A DNA stretch of 64,000 nt from Gluconobacter kondonii (GTDB lineage: Bacteria; Pseudomonadota; Alphaproteobacteria; Acetobacterales; Acetobacteraceae). The translations under genes were made by a program, and so were the position numbers. The DNA is taken from assembly GCF_002723995.1 (NCBI RefSeq), contig NZ_BEWP01000007.1, positions 1 to 64,000 of the forward strand. The letters are read 5' to 3'. Below, piece after piece: positions 1 through 7,936 of the stretch. Position 1 is the stretch's first letter. Each line of letters starts with the position of its first letter. The notes beneath the pieces were generated by a model. It was not told the DNA's origin and did no database searches. It saw only the letters and a list, made by a program, of their open reading frames with translations.

Positions 1-151
1 CGGGGGAGATCCCAGAGTGTCAAACAGAATTCACAAGACACTTATCAACAGATAAAATCCCGGTTTTCTGCGACAGAAAAGACTAACCCCCATTATTCAT
101 TGCGAATCGCACTCGAAAAAAGACGGTTTTTTCTCAATTTTTCTGCTTTTC
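1..151. promoter_or_regulatory. Left-edge non-coding stretch with inverted repeats
   Basis: No gene is visible here. Seen directly: an inverted repeat TTATC-aaca-GATAA at 42-55, a short palindrome TGCGAATCGCA at 101-111, and a TTGACA-like hexamer on the minus strand at 18-23. Together they would suit a regulated promoter firing leftward, out of the window, but no matching -10 is available. The TGCGAAT element resembles sites bound by Fur-type regulators in alphaproteobacteria; this is a guess. Confidence 0.25.
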
Positions 152-967
152 TCAGAAGTCCGGCCAGTTGGGAGCCAGATGTCCCCCAATCCGCAGCGGA
201 GCGACCTTTCTGGCCAGACCGGTGGCGTCATCCGTTTCAACCATAAGCCCACAGACTGTCGCCTCCCCTTCCGCCGGCTGCGGACGGTCACCCGGAGTTT
301 TGCGAACCAGCTTGTGGAGTGCTGCGGGTTTCCCCATTCCTATGACGCTATCGTAGTCGCCACACATCCCGGCATCCGTCTGATAGGCCGTACCCGCAGG
401 CAGAATGCGATGGTCCGCAGTGGGAACATGCGTATGCGTTCCCACCACAACGGAGGCCCGGCCATCAAAATAAGCTCCAAAGCCCATTTTCTCGCTGGTG
501 GCTTCGGCATGAACGTCAATCAGGATGGCATGAACCGTCACGCCAAGCCGATGTTTTGACAAAATCTCGCTGACGACCCGGAAAGGATCATCCAGCGGGT
601 CCATGAAAATGCGCCCCATCACATTGATGACGAGAGCCCTGCGCCCACGGCTGATTTCAACGATATGGGTCCCCTGCCCCGGCGTTCCGACAGGATAATT
701 GGCAGGCCTGACGATATGGGGGGCTTGGTTGATATAGCCGAGCATATCACGGCGATCCCACGCATGGTTGCCCAGCGTAATGACATCGACGCCGGCACTA
801 TGCAGGTTTTTCGCTATATCCGGGGAGAGGCCATAGCCGTGTGAGGCATTCTCACCATTGGCGACCACCAGATCCAGCGAGAGTTTCTCACGCCAGTCGG
901 CCAGATTTCGGATAATGGCCTCACGCCCGCTACGCCCGATAATGTCGCCCAGAAACAGCAGTCTCAA
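152..967 (-). CDS. YmdB-family metallophosphoesterase
   Basis: A 271-residue cytosolic calcineurin-like phosphoesterase of the YmdB/TIGR00282 family, members of which hydrolyse 2',3'-cyclic nucleotides. Metal-binding motifs are in the expected order: GDIIG (res 7-11), NGEN (37-40), GNHAWD (66-71), then a DVHAEATSEK block and a GTHTHVPTAD block in the C-terminal half. The start is a TTG; an in-frame stop lies two codons upstream, so a longer protein is impossible. It begins 11 nt after the fau stop, so zapA, 6S RNA, fau and this gene are probably one transcription unit, an arrangement common in alphaproteobacteria. Family assignment is firm, the exact substrate is not. Confidence 0.9.
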   Translation of the reverse strand: MRLLFLGDIIGRSGREAIIRNLADWREKLSLDLVVANGENASHGYGLSPDIAKNLHSAGVDVITLGNHAWDRRDMLGYINQAPHIVRPANYPVGTPGQGTHIVEISRGRRALVINVMGRIFMDPLDDPFRVVSEILSKHRLGVTVHAILIDVHAEATSEKMGFGAYFDGRASVVVGTHTHVPTADHRILPAGTAYQTDAGMCGDYDSVIGMGKPAALHKLVRKTPGDRPQPAEGEATVCGLMVETDDATGLARKVAPLRIGGHLAPNWPDF

Positions 968-978
968 CAGTCAGTCTT

Positions 979-1557
979 TCATAAAGATTTTGGGTTATCA
1001 GTCTGGAGAACCCCGTACTCCGTGACGATCGTTTTTAACGGAATATCGTACGGGCCCGTGGGAACGGCATCGATCTGCTGACCGGCAAAGCCAAAGCCGA
1101 TCGCCGGAACATTCAGTGCGGCCAAAGTACGGTCATAATAGCCGCCACCATATCCAAGCCTGTAACCAGAACGGTCAAATGCCAGAAATGGCACGAGAAC
1201 AAGATCTGGAACTTCAATCTCACCCTCCGGATGCGATGTTCCGAAACGGCCCGCAATCATGGAAGATGAAGGCGTCCAGCGCCTGAAGATCAAAGGAGAA
1301 CCTTTTGGTGTGGTTTCAGGCAACAGAACCTGACGCCCAGCTTCAGACAGAGCATGACACAGGGGGCGAAGATCGACTTCTTCGGCAAGAGGCCAGACTG
1401 CGGCAATTTTTTGAGCAGGCTGTGCGAGAATTTCTTTTAAGAGAAAGCCGCGCAGCTTCTCTTCGTTTTCAGAAGACAGGCCCTGCCGATATTCGGCCAT
1501 TTTGCGGCGCAGGCTTTTTTTCAGAACGTCGATTTCGGAAATCTGTGGAGCCGCCAA
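979..1557 (-). CDS. fau: 5-formyltetrahydrofolate cyclo-ligase
   Basis: A 192-residue enzyme that converts 5-formyl-THF plus ATP to 5,10-methenyl-THF in one-carbon metabolism. The family hallmark RLGYGGGYYDRT lies at res 137-148, preceded by VLVPFLAFD, and basic residues near the N-terminus (KKSLRRK) suit ATP binding. The start is a TTG immediately after the 6S RNA region; no ATG occurs before res 20, which would remove conserved sequence. Position directly downstream of 6S RNA is the classic ssrS-fau linkage, so its transcription probably depends partly on readthrough of 6S RNA. Confidence 0.92.
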   Translation of the reverse strand: MAAPQISEIDVLKKSLRRKMAEYRQGLSSENEEKLRGFLLKEILAQPAQKIAAVWPLAEEVDLRPLCHALSEAGRQVLLPETTPKGSPLIFRRWTPSSSMIAGRFGTSHPEGEIEVPDLVLVPFLAFDRSGYRLGYGGGYYDRTLAALNVPAIGFGFAGQQIDAVPTGPYDIPLKTIVTEYGVLQTDNPKSL

Positions 1558-1571
1558 AGCCGTTGGTCTTT

Positions 1572-1738
1572 TCAGCCCTCCTAGACCTGCAAGTGCAGGT
1601 GGGCACCGGTTAACGTGACCAGAGCCACGACAGAGCCAGTTCCCGTAGGAATGCTTATCGGCCCGGGGGATGATTTGCCTGACGCACCAGGCAGCTCCAT
1701 CACCTATATTAGACTGTCCGGCCCGATATTCAATGCAA
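1572..1738 (-). ncRNA. ssrS: 6S RNA
   Basis: The 190 nt between zapA and fau carry no ORF and look like 6S RNA on the minus strand, the small RNA that mimics an open promoter and sequesters housekeeping RNA polymerase. Read on the minus strand there is a CCCCGGGCCGATAAGC block, then TTCCTACGGG and GGCTC, resembling the central-bubble flank of E. coli 6S RNA, and near the 3' end a perfect hairpin (ACCTGC-loop-GCAGGT, 1585-1600) typical of alphaproteobacterial 6S. Synteny with zapA and fau supports the call. Ends are approximate. Confidence 0.75.
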
Positions 1739-1749
1739 ACCTTGAAGAA

Positions 1750-2094
1750 TCAGGAAGTGCGCTCCAGTTCCGAGGCAAGAAGCTCTGCCTGCCCCGCCAG
1801 ACGGACCAGACGTTCCTGACGCGCGCCCTCACGCTGCAGCAGATGCCCGGCCTGCTGGATCTGCGCCTCGGCCTGCGGCGAAATCTGCCGGTGCTTCAGT
1901 TCAAAGATTTCATCAGCCATCAGAAGCGCAGCCATCATGAGCGTTTTGGATTCGCTTGCAGCCCCACCCAGACTCCGGGCCCGCTGAAGCCAGCCTTCGA
2001 CATGACGGGCCATATCATACAGATGGGCTTCTTCGCCATCCTGACAGCCGACATTATAGACGTAGCCATTAAGTCGAATGGATACCTGTCCCAT
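1750..2094 (-). CDS. zapA: Cell division protein ZapA
   Basis: A 114-residue ZapA homologue, a cytosolic FtsZ-bundling protein recruited to the Z ring. The N-terminal domain starts GQVSIRLNGYVYNVGC, matching the family beta-strand pattern, followed by a helical dimerisation region with repeated Leu, Ala and Glu heptads (res 45-110) ending in a long coiled coil. It precedes 6S RNA and fau on the same strand and follows a small coiled-coil gene by 3 nt, so the group is likely co-transcribed. Slightly longer than the roughly 100-residue E. coli protein. Confidence 0.88.
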   Translation of the reverse strand: MGQVSIRLNGYVYNVGCQDGEEAHLYDMARHVEGWLQRARSLGGAASESKTLMMAALLMADEIFELKHRQISPQAEAQIQQAGHLLQREGARQERLVRLAGQAELLASELERTS

Positions 2095-2097
2095 CGC

Positions 2098-2295
2098 TCA
2101 GCCCTCTTTCCTGTTCAGCACGCCCTGAATGCGGGCGCACAGCGCATCGATATTGGCTGCAAATTCCGAAAGGTCAGGCGCGGAATGAAGGGCGCGCTCA
2201 CAGGCTTCCTTTGCCAGAACATGACGCTCGGACGCAGCGGCAATCCGCATCATCGCTTCCTCAAGACGCTCAACCGTCTTATCGTCCTGCGCCAT
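2098..2295 (-). CDS. Small helical protein upstream of zapA
   Basis: A 65-residue protein beginning MAQDDKTVERLEEAMMR, predicted almost entirely alpha-helical with charged heptads, ending ARIQGVLNRKEG. The start at 2295 follows GAGACAGG; a longer reading frame reaches 2421 but runs into the divergent gene. It sits 3 nt before zapA and probably shares its transcript. I do not recognise the family. A role as a ZapA-associated division factor is only guilt by association. Confidence 0.6.
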   Translation of the reverse strand: MAQDDKTVERLEEAMMRIAAASERHVLAKEACERALHSAPDLSEFAANIDALCARIQGVLNRKEG

Positions 2296-2351
2296 ACCTG
2301 TCTCGTTTACCGCCACGTTCTTCCCGTTCCTGCAATCATTATGCCAGTCAA

Positions 2352-2786
2352 ATGCCCGATACAGACCCGCTCCGGCCCGTTGCTCAGGAAAGACCCGATC
2401 CCGCTTTGGGGTCAAGGACATCCCTGCCCTTTCACTATCCTGTTTTCGTCATTTCGTCGCACCATGAGATGGATCGGATTGCGCGGCTTAAGGGAAATCG
2501 CTTTCTTGCCCTCTCTGTTGAAAGCGCAGGCAGCAGCTTTGGCGTTCCCTGGTGGCTGAACGTCATGAATGACCATGCGGGATTGTCTGTTCTGGATTGC
2601 GGCGCGTCTCCCACAGCGGCACGACTGGCGCTGGATTGCGGGGTCGGCTGGGCGATCTGCCGGGTCAATTCCCCGCAGCTTCGCACACTGGACTCCTACG
2701 ACCGATACCGCGGACGGATCCTGACGTTCAGACCGCCTAGCTCCCGCATCCACAATCTGCGAGAACATCCCCATGACAGCCTGTGA
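2352..2786 (+). CDS. Unknown protein coupled to ThiE-like gene
   Basis: A 144-residue protein of unknown function with no signal peptide or membrane segment. A central stretch alternates hydrophobic and small residues (VLDCGASPTAARLALDCGVGWAIC) in a way that suggests a Rossmann-like or barrel fragment, and the C-terminal third is Arg-rich. The start ATG at 2352 leaves 56 nt to the divergent gene. Its 3' end overlaps the next gene by 14 nt, implying translational coupling. I recognise no family and assign no function. Confidence 0.55.
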   Translation: MPDTDPLRPVAQERPDPALGSRTSLPFHYPVFVISSHHEMDRIARLKGNRFLALSVESAGSSFGVPWWLNVMNDHAGLSVLDCGASPTAARLALDCGVGWAICRVNSPQLRTLDSYDRYRGRILTFRPPSSRIHNLREHPHDSL

Positions 2787-3351
2787 TCTCTACCCCGTTT
2801 TACCTGCCGGTTTTGATATGGATGCCGCTCTAGAGGTGCTCCGCGATATTCTACCGCTGCCTGAAGTCACCGCCCTTCGGTTGCCCTGCGGCTGGACGCC
2901 AGAGAAAGCGCAGCTTTCAAAACTGGTGGACCTGCTCCATGCCAATGGTGTCGCCCTGATCCCTGAAGTCGGCATTCCGCTGTCCAATACTCCGGACTCT
3001 CTTCTGGGGATCTGCGATGGGCTGCATGTCGCCTGTGTCGAGAATCTGGTCACCCTTCGCAAAACGGTCGGGAGCGATATGCCGATCGGCTGTGCGTGCG
3101 ACAACCGCGATGATGCCATGAAAGCTGGCGAATCGGGCGCCGATTACGTCGCGTTTCCTGCGGGGGATCTGGAACTCGTGACATGGTGGAGTTCCGTTAT
3201 GGAACTTCCGGGCGTCACGGAGAACGTCACGACTGCGGCGGATGCTTCCTCCGCGATCACTGCCGGTGCCGATTTCCTTGCCATCCCCCTTCAGTTTGAT
3301 GGCAAGGACAAAGAGCGGTTTTCAGCGATGGCCGTGCTTGCGGCCGGCTGA
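2773..3351 (+). CDS. ThiE/TenI-like TIM-barrel protein, probably not catalytic
   Basis: A 192-residue protein resembling thiamine phosphate synthase: ALRLPCGWTPEKAQLSKLVDLL-like helix, GLHVACVENL where ThiE has GVHLGQ, and GCACDNRDDAMKAGESGADYVAF corresponding to the ThiE GVSCHS...GADY segment. The residues ThiE uses for the pyrimidine and pyrophosphate (QLR-K and the Mg-binding Asp motif, and the TxTK loop) are not recognisable, so it may be a TenI-like or repurposed barrel. It overlaps the preceding gene by 14 nt and, convergently, the fasciclin lipoprotein gene by 30 nt. No TPP riboswitch or other thi gene is nearby. Confidence 0.6.
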   Translation: MTACDLYPVLPAGFDMDAALEVLRDILPLPEVTALRLPCGWTPEKAQLSKLVDLLHANGVALIPEVGIPLSNTPDSLLGICDGLHVACVENLVTLRKTVGSDMPIGCACDNRDDAMKAGESGADYVAFPAGDLELVTWWSSVMELPGVTENVTTAADASSAITAGADFLAIPLQFDGKDKERFSAMAVLAAG

Positions 3352-4104
3352 GACCTTTACGGTAGGTATCGGCAGCAAAGCGTCCTGAGTGAAGTAAAGA
3401 ACACCATTGGACTGCGGGAAAGACTTGCCCCACAGACGGTTAGTCTCACCCGCTGCGTTTTCAAGCAGCAGTTCGCCCGTACGCGGCGATACTTCCACGC
3501 CCAGAAGATCGCCATATAGGGTCTTCAGGCCGATTGCATGGCCATGATTGCGTTGGATGGCCCGGCGCAAAGCGGCTTCGTTCCATTTTCCATAGGCAAT
3601 CGTGTAGCCCAGAATATGGACGAGCTGCCCGCGATTGGCCGGAGCCAGCAGCCCACCGGGCCAGCGTGCACTCAGGCGTTCCATAGCCGCATTGGGAATC
3701 GCAAAAAGCGTGTACGGCCCCGGACCACTGATCCACGGCTCCAGCTTCGCCACCTGGATCGCCTTGACGTAGTCGCTGAGTTCCAGAGAACCCGCGATAT
3801 TCTCGTCAAGCGGACGATCCTCATAAGACAGCATCGGAGGGGAGTGATAGGCGACAGGACTGTTGGGTGTCCCGTCCGCACTGGGCTTATAGGCGCCATC
3901 AGTGCTTCCCGGCATTGCAGACGCGCGGGCGCTGATCTGGGTCTCGAAACTGTCCTGATAGTTCTTCGTCCAGTCCGTGCCCTGCCAGTCAGGATCGCCA
4001 CAGGCGGACAGTGTGGCCCCGAGAAGGAGCCCCACGCCGAGTTTCAGTCCCTTCCCCCAGCCCGCAAACCGTCCTGAAGGGAAAACATCGAGTCGCACAT
4101 CCAT
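3322..4104 (-). CDS. Fasciclin-domain lipoprotein
   Basis: About 260 residues with a lipoprotein signal peptide: a basic N-terminus, a hydrophobic stretch GVGLLLGATLSACG with lipobox LSAC, then an extracytoplasmic fasciclin (FAS1) domain containing SGPGPYTLFAIPNAAMERL and a C-terminal HILGYTIAYGKW / VLYFTQDALLPIP pattern. FAS1 domains mediate adhesion or protein contacts at the cell surface. The chosen start (4104) has an AGGA upstream; in-frame starts at 4119 and 4143 exist. It lies 56 nt after the GW-rich lipoprotein gene, so the two are probably an operon encoding surface lipoproteins. Confidence 0.8.
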   Translation of the reverse strand: MDVRLDVFPSGRFAGWGKGLKLGVGLLLGATLSACGDPDWQGTDWTKNYQDSFETQISARASAMPGSTDGAYKPSADGTPNSPVAYHSPPMLSYEDRPLDENIAGSLELSDYVKAIQVAKLEPWISGPGPYTLFAIPNAAMERLSARWPGGLLAPANRGQLVHILGYTIAYGKWNEAALRRAIQRNHGHAIGLKTLYGDLLGVEVSPRTGELLLENAAGETNRLWGKSFPQSNGVLYFTQDALLPIPTVKVSAGRKHGHR

Positions 4105-4160
4105 GCCTGATCGCACCATCCTGTGAGCGGGAGAGACGACCATAGAGCAGGTCGGGTGTT

Positions 4161-4595
4161 TCAGCACCCGTCCCCACGCATGGTCCATCCGACGACATGA
4201 CCGCTGACCAGTTCGAATGTCGTCTGACAGCTGGTGTTGTAATAGGTCGACGGAAAACCGCCACCCCATCCACCCATACCGCCCCAGCCGCCACCCCAGC
4301 CGCCCATACCACCCCAGCCACCACCCCAGCCACCGCCCCAGCCTCCCCAGCCGCCGCCCCAGCCATCCCAGCCCCAGCCGCCACCGGGAGAATACTGCGT
4401 CTGGTTGTCGATATAGGCGAGGAAAGTATGGCCCTGCGCATCGTAGTTGCGGGTCGGCACACCGAACTGGCGCAGAACATCCACCTCGGACTTGCCGACC
4501 ATGGAATCCAGAACCTTGCGCTGCTGAAGGGTCGGGACCTCACAGGCAGAAAGGCCCAGCAGCACCAGAACGGACAGCACGCCAACTTTTTTCAT
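4161..4595 (-). CDS. Gly/Trp-rich repeat lipoprotein with BamE-like domain
   Basis: About 144 residues. After a lipobox LLGLSAC comes a short domain (QQRKVLDSMVGKSEVDVLRQFG...FLAYID) reminiscent of the SmpA/BamE fold, then a low-complexity tract of roughly 45 residues built almost only from Gly and Trp with occasional Met (units such as GGMGGWGGGW occur in tandem), and a C-terminal segment with two cysteines that could form a disulfide. The DNA repeats produce long antisense frames that are not genes. Probably exported and anchored to the outer membrane; the role of the tract is unknown. Confidence 0.75.
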   Translation of the reverse strand: MKKVGVLSVLVLLGLSACEVPTLQQRKVLDSMVGKSEVDVLRQFGVPTRNYDAQGHTFLAYIDNQTQYSPGGGWGWDGWGGGWGGWGGGWGGGWGGMGGWGGGWGGMGGWGGGFPSTYYNTSCQTTFELVSGHVVGWTMRGDGC

Positions 4596-4705
4596 CATCT
4601 TCTTCCCCGACTGTGCCGCTGCAACGCGGTCATGTTCCTCTTTCGACACGTTCTAGCCCTTCTGACGCAAAAGAAGGATTAAAACTCCTGCAAGTTCCGA
4701 AAAGA

Positions 4706-5713
4706 TCAGGCCAACCACAAAATGTCACTGATCCGCGGCGCCCCTGTCGCCAGCATGACCAGCCGGTCAAACCCGAGCGCAATCCCCGAACAGGCTGGCA
4801 GATCCGGCAACGCTGCCAAAAAGGCTTCGTCCACCGGCCAGTCCTGATCCGGTGACAGACCGATACGGCGCTTGCGGTCCGTTACAAAACGCTCCCGCTG
4901 CTCTACCGCGTCGGTCAGTTCCTCGAACGCATTCGCCAGTTCCAGCCCCCCTACATACAGCTCAAACCGCAGAGCCGCGCGCCCGTCCGCCGGGTCCCGT
5001 CGCGCGAGAGCGGCCTGTTCGGCAGGCCAGTGCGTCAGGAATGTCGGGCGTTCACGCCCGATCACGGGTTCGACGCGCTCCAGCAGAAGGCGGAAAAACA
5101 GATCCTCCCACGTCTCTCCGTTCCGCAGACCAACGCGCGCCTGTTCGGCAAGGGCTTCGGCATTTCCGGCCGTCCCCAGCAGATCCGCACCCACATAACG
5201 CGCAAACGCACCCTGCATCGTCAGACGTTCGAAGGGGAGTGACAGATCAATGACATCCATCCCCCGATGCACCACAGGCGGCAGAAGAGCCCGGAGAAAA
5301 TCTTCCGTTTCATCCATCAGAGACGACAGATCAGCACCCGGACGATACCATTCCAGCATGGTGAACTCAGGCGCATGCGTGTTGCTCGCCTCACCATTGC
5401 GCCAGACGCGCGCCAACTGGAACACGGCCCGTCCCGTCGCCGCCACGATCCGCTTCATCGCAAATTCCGGACTCGTATGCAGGAAACGCGCCTCGCGGGA
5501 GCCGTCGGGACGTTCAAGCTCGGTTCTGAAGCACCGCAGATGGACCTCTTCTCCCGGAACAAGAACGGCGCAGGGCGTCTCGACTTCCAGATAGCCCCGT
5601 TTTTCAAAGAAGGTCCGAACGGATTTCACCATCTGCGAGCGCCGCTCAAGCAACGGTAGGCGCTCGGCGATCCGGGCCGAATCAGCGGCCAATCCAGCGG
5701 ACAATACGGTCAT
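4706..5713 (-). CDS. epmA: EF-P beta-lysine ligase (EpmA/GenX/PoxA)
   Basis: A 335-residue class II lysyl-tRNA synthetase paralogue lacking the anticodon-binding domain. Class II motif 2 (RFLHTSPEFAMKRIVA ... ARVWRNGEAS) and motif 3 (GIALGFDRLVML) are intact, as is HAPEFTMLEWYRPG. EpmA activates (R)-beta-lysine and attaches it to a conserved lysine of EF-P. The start is supported by AGGAG 10 nt upstream. The divergent neighbour 53 nt away is epmB, which makes the beta-lysine, and efp itself lies 2 kb downstream, so role and context agree closely. Confidence 0.95.
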   Translation of the reverse strand: MTVLSAGLAADSARIAERLPLLERRSQMVKSVRTFFEKRGYLEVETPCAVLVPGEEVHLRCFRTELERPDGSREARFLHTSPEFAMKRIVAATGRAVFQLARVWRNGEASNTHAPEFTMLEWYRPGADLSSLMDETEDFLRALLPPVVHRGMDVIDLSLPFERLTMQGAFARYVGADLLGTAGNAEALAEQARVGLRNGETWEDLFFRLLLERVEPVIGRERPTFLTHWPAEQAALARRDPADGRAALRFELYVGGLELANAFEELTDAVEQRERFVTDRKRRIGLSPDQDWPVDEAFLAALPDLPACSGIALGFDRLVMLATGAPRISDILWLA

Positions 5714-5766
5714 GGCGTCTATCGCTCCTGTTGCAAAACGGGGACCCGCACCGCTAGAGGCATCAC

Positions 5767-6825
5767 ATGCACGATATGGTCAAGACAGCCCAAAAGCATT
5801 CCCCAAAACGCGCCACCCTCCGCACACCCTCGGACCTGATCGACGCGGGGCTGGCGAACGAGGCAGACCGTTCAGCGCTCGAAGCCGTCGGCGAACGCTT
5901 CACGATGGCCATTCCACCCGCCTTTCAGGACCTGATCACCCATCCGGACGACCCTATCGCCCGACAGGTCATCCCCGATGCGCGCGAGTTGATCACGCTG
6001 CCGCACGAAGATACGGACCCGATCGGCGATGATGCGCTCTCGCCCGTTCCCGGAATCGTGCATCGCTATGCCGATCGTGCCCTGCTCAAGCCGCTATTGG
6101 TCTGCCCGCTCTATTGCCGCTTCTGCTTCCGCCGAGAACATGTCGGGCCCGGCGGCGGCCTTTTGAATGATGCGCAACTTGAAACCGCACTGGACTGGGT
6201 GCGGCAGCATTCCGATGTCCGCGAAATCATCCTCACGGGTGGCGATCCGCTCATGCTGGCGCCCCGCCGGCTGAAGCACATCGTGCAATCCCTGTCCGAC
6301 ATTCCCCATATCGAGACCATCCGCATCCATTCCCGCGTGCCAGTCGCCGATCCGGCCCGCATGACGGAAGAGCTTCTCGATGCGATGGAAACGGACCGCG
6401 CCATGTGGCTCGTGGTCCACGCCAACCACGCCAGCGAACTGACGCCGAAGGCCACGAAAGCCATCCGCGCCGTGCTGTCGCGCGCCATTCCGGTCCTGTC
6501 GCAGTCCGTTCTGCTGCGCGGGGTCAACGATACGGTGGAAAGTCTGGAAGCCCTTCTGCGGGCGTTTCTGAAAGCGCGGGTCAAACCCTATTATCTGCAT
6601 CATCTGGATGCAGCCGCGGGGACCGGACACTTTCATGTTCCGGTCGAGGAAGGACAGGCGCTGCTGCGGCAACTCCGCGGGCGGGTGACGGGTCTCGCCT
6701 GGCCAACCTATGTTCTGGATATTCCGGGCGGCCGGGGCAAAGTCCCGATTGGTCCGGAATATCTCGAGCCCGGCTCTCCGGGTGCGGTTTCAACACCTGA
6801 CGGAGAGATTTGCGACTTCACCTAA
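5767..6825 (+). CDS. epmB: EF-P lysine 2,3-aminomutase EpmB (YjeK)
   Basis: A 352-residue radical-SAM, PLP-dependent enzyme that converts L-lysine to beta-lysine for EF-P modification. The radical-SAM cluster motif is CX3CX2C (C113, C117, C120), followed by the ILTGGDPLML block and by KARVKPYYLHHLD; the PLP lysine probably lies in the IPGGRGKVPIGPEY segment. The start has AGAGG 7 nt upstream. About the size of E. coli EpmB and lacking the C-terminal extension of catabolic lysine aminomutases. Divergent from epmA. Confidence 0.95.
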   Translation: MHDMVKTAQKHSPKRATLRTPSDLIDAGLANEADRSALEAVGERFTMAIPPAFQDLITHPDDPIARQVIPDARELITLPHEDTDPIGDDALSPVPGIVHRYADRALLKPLLVCPLYCRFCFRREHVGPGGGLLNDAQLETALDWVRQHSDVREIILTGGDPLMLAPRRLKHIVQSLSDIPHIETIRIHSRVPVADPARMTEELLDAMETDRAMWLVVHANHASELTPKATKAIRAVLSRAIPVLSQSVLLRGVNDTVESLEALLRAFLKARVKPYYLHHLDAAAGTGHFHVPVEEGQALLRQLRGRVTGLAWPTYVLDIPGGRGKVPIGPEYLEPGSPGAVSTPDGEICDFT

Positions 6826-6839
6826 AGCGAAAGAAAACC

Positions 6840-7148
6840 TTACTTCGCTTCGAACATATGCGTGGCATGCGTGATCGCGCCACCCGCACGGATGGCGGCG
6901 GCCACGAGGGCGATTTCAGAAAGCTGGGCGTCCGTCGCCCCGGCTTCGCGCGCTGCCTTCACATGAAGTTCAATACAATACGGGCACTGGGTTGTCAGGG
7001 CGACCGCCACAGCGGCGAGCTGCTTGGTCAGGGCGCTGACGGCCCCTTCCTCGAAAGCAGCACGATCGAATTGCCAGAAAGCCTCCATACCCTTGGAGGC
7101 ATTGGCTTCGAGATGGGAAATGCGCGAGAGGTTCTTCATATCGTACAT
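6840..7148 (-). CDS. AhpD-like carboxymuconolactone decarboxylase-family protein
   Basis: A 102-residue all-helical protein with the AhpD/CMD core: a CPYC redox pair in LTTQCPYCIELHVKAAREAG, followed by ALVAAAIRAGGAITHATHMF. Such proteins are disulfide reductases or peroxidases working with peroxiredoxins, often under oxidative stress. A strong AAGGAGAA site precedes the ATG. It sits between epmB and efp on the opposite strand. The substrate is unknown. Confidence 0.85.
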   Translation of the reverse strand: MYDMKNLSRISHLEANASKGMEAFWQFDRAAFEEGAVSALTKQLAAVAVALTTQCPYCIELHVKAAREAGATDAQLSEIALVAAAIRAGGAITHATHMFEAK

Positions 7149-7283
7149 GCGTCTTCTCCTTGCGTTTCGCCCTGACCCTCAGGACGCACACACAGTCTGA
7201 CATGACCTGCCCGGCGTGCGGCCCCAAGCCCCCTTTCCTTCACACTTTCCTGAAGTCCCCGCAGCCCACGCAGCCCTTGTGCC

Positions 7284-7312
7284 TTGCTTAGAAGCCCCCT
7301 GCGGCGCTAGAA
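7284..7312 (+). promoter_or_regulatory. Possible efp promoter
   Basis: TTGCTT and CTAGAA separated by 17 nt lie 52 nt before the efp start codon. The -35 is a fair match to the sigma-70 consensus and the -10 a weak one. No other candidate is visible in the 215-nt gap between the divergent AhpD-like gene and efp. Confidence 0.3.
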
Positions 7313-7363
7313 GCCCACAGACGTGACAGAAAATCCCTATTCAAGGGTCATCAGGACACAAGC

Positions 7364-7930
7364 ATGAAACAGCAAGCCAACCTTATCCGGGCCGGCCAGG
7401 TCATCGAGCACGACGGTCGCCGCTGGACGGTTCTCAAGCAGCAGATCATCACCCCGGGCAAGGGTGGCGCCTTCATCCAGGTCGAAATGCGCGATCTCAA
7501 GACTGGCAACAAGACCAACGAGCGCTGGAGAACGGCTGACTCCGTCGAGCGTCTGATGACGGAAGACAAGGACTACACCTATTCCTACATGGATGGTGAC
7601 AATGTCGTCCTGATGGACCCGGAGACGTTCGAGCAGCTGATCCTCGCCAAGGACATCTTCGGCGACCAGTTCGCATTCCTTCAGGATAACATGCCGCTGA
7701 ACGTCAAGCTGGTCGAAGGCGACCCGGTGGGCGTGGAACTGCCGCCGCATGTGACGCTGGAAATCACGGAAGCCGATCCGGTGGTCAAGGGCCAGACGGC
7801 CAGCTCGTCCTACAAGCCTGCCGTCCTGTCCAACGGCGTCAAGACGCTGGTCCCGCCGTTCATCGAAGCCGGTGAGCGCATCGTTGTCCGCACGGAAGAC
7901 GCATCCTACGTCGAACGCGCGAAGGACTGA
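7364..7930 (+). CDS. efp: Translation elongation factor P
   Basis: A 188-residue, three-domain beta-barrel tRNA mimic that relieves ribosome stalling at polyproline. The tip loop reads TPGKGGAF with Lys33 in the position of the E. coli lysine that receives beta-lysine, matching the presence of epmA and epmB 2 kb upstream. The KOW-like N-domain (GQVIEHDGRRWTVLKQQ) and C-terminal OB domain (IEAGERIVVRTEDASYVERAKD) are complete. The start follows AGGA. The next gene begins 6 nt after the stop. Confidence 0.97.
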   Translation: MKQQANLIRAGQVIEHDGRRWTVLKQQIITPGKGGAFIQVEMRDLKTGNKTNERWRTADSVERLMTEDKDYTYSYMDGDNVVLMDPETFEQLILAKDIFGDQFAFLQDNMPLNVKLVEGDPVGVELPPHVTLEITEADPVVKGQTASSSYKPAVLSNGVKTLVPPFIEAGERIVVRTEDASYVERAKD

Positions 7931-7936
7931 TCCATC

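Noticed and set aside
4197-4855. His/Pro-rich plus-strand frames
   Set aside because: They are the antisense of the Gly/Trp repeat codons and carry no other signal.
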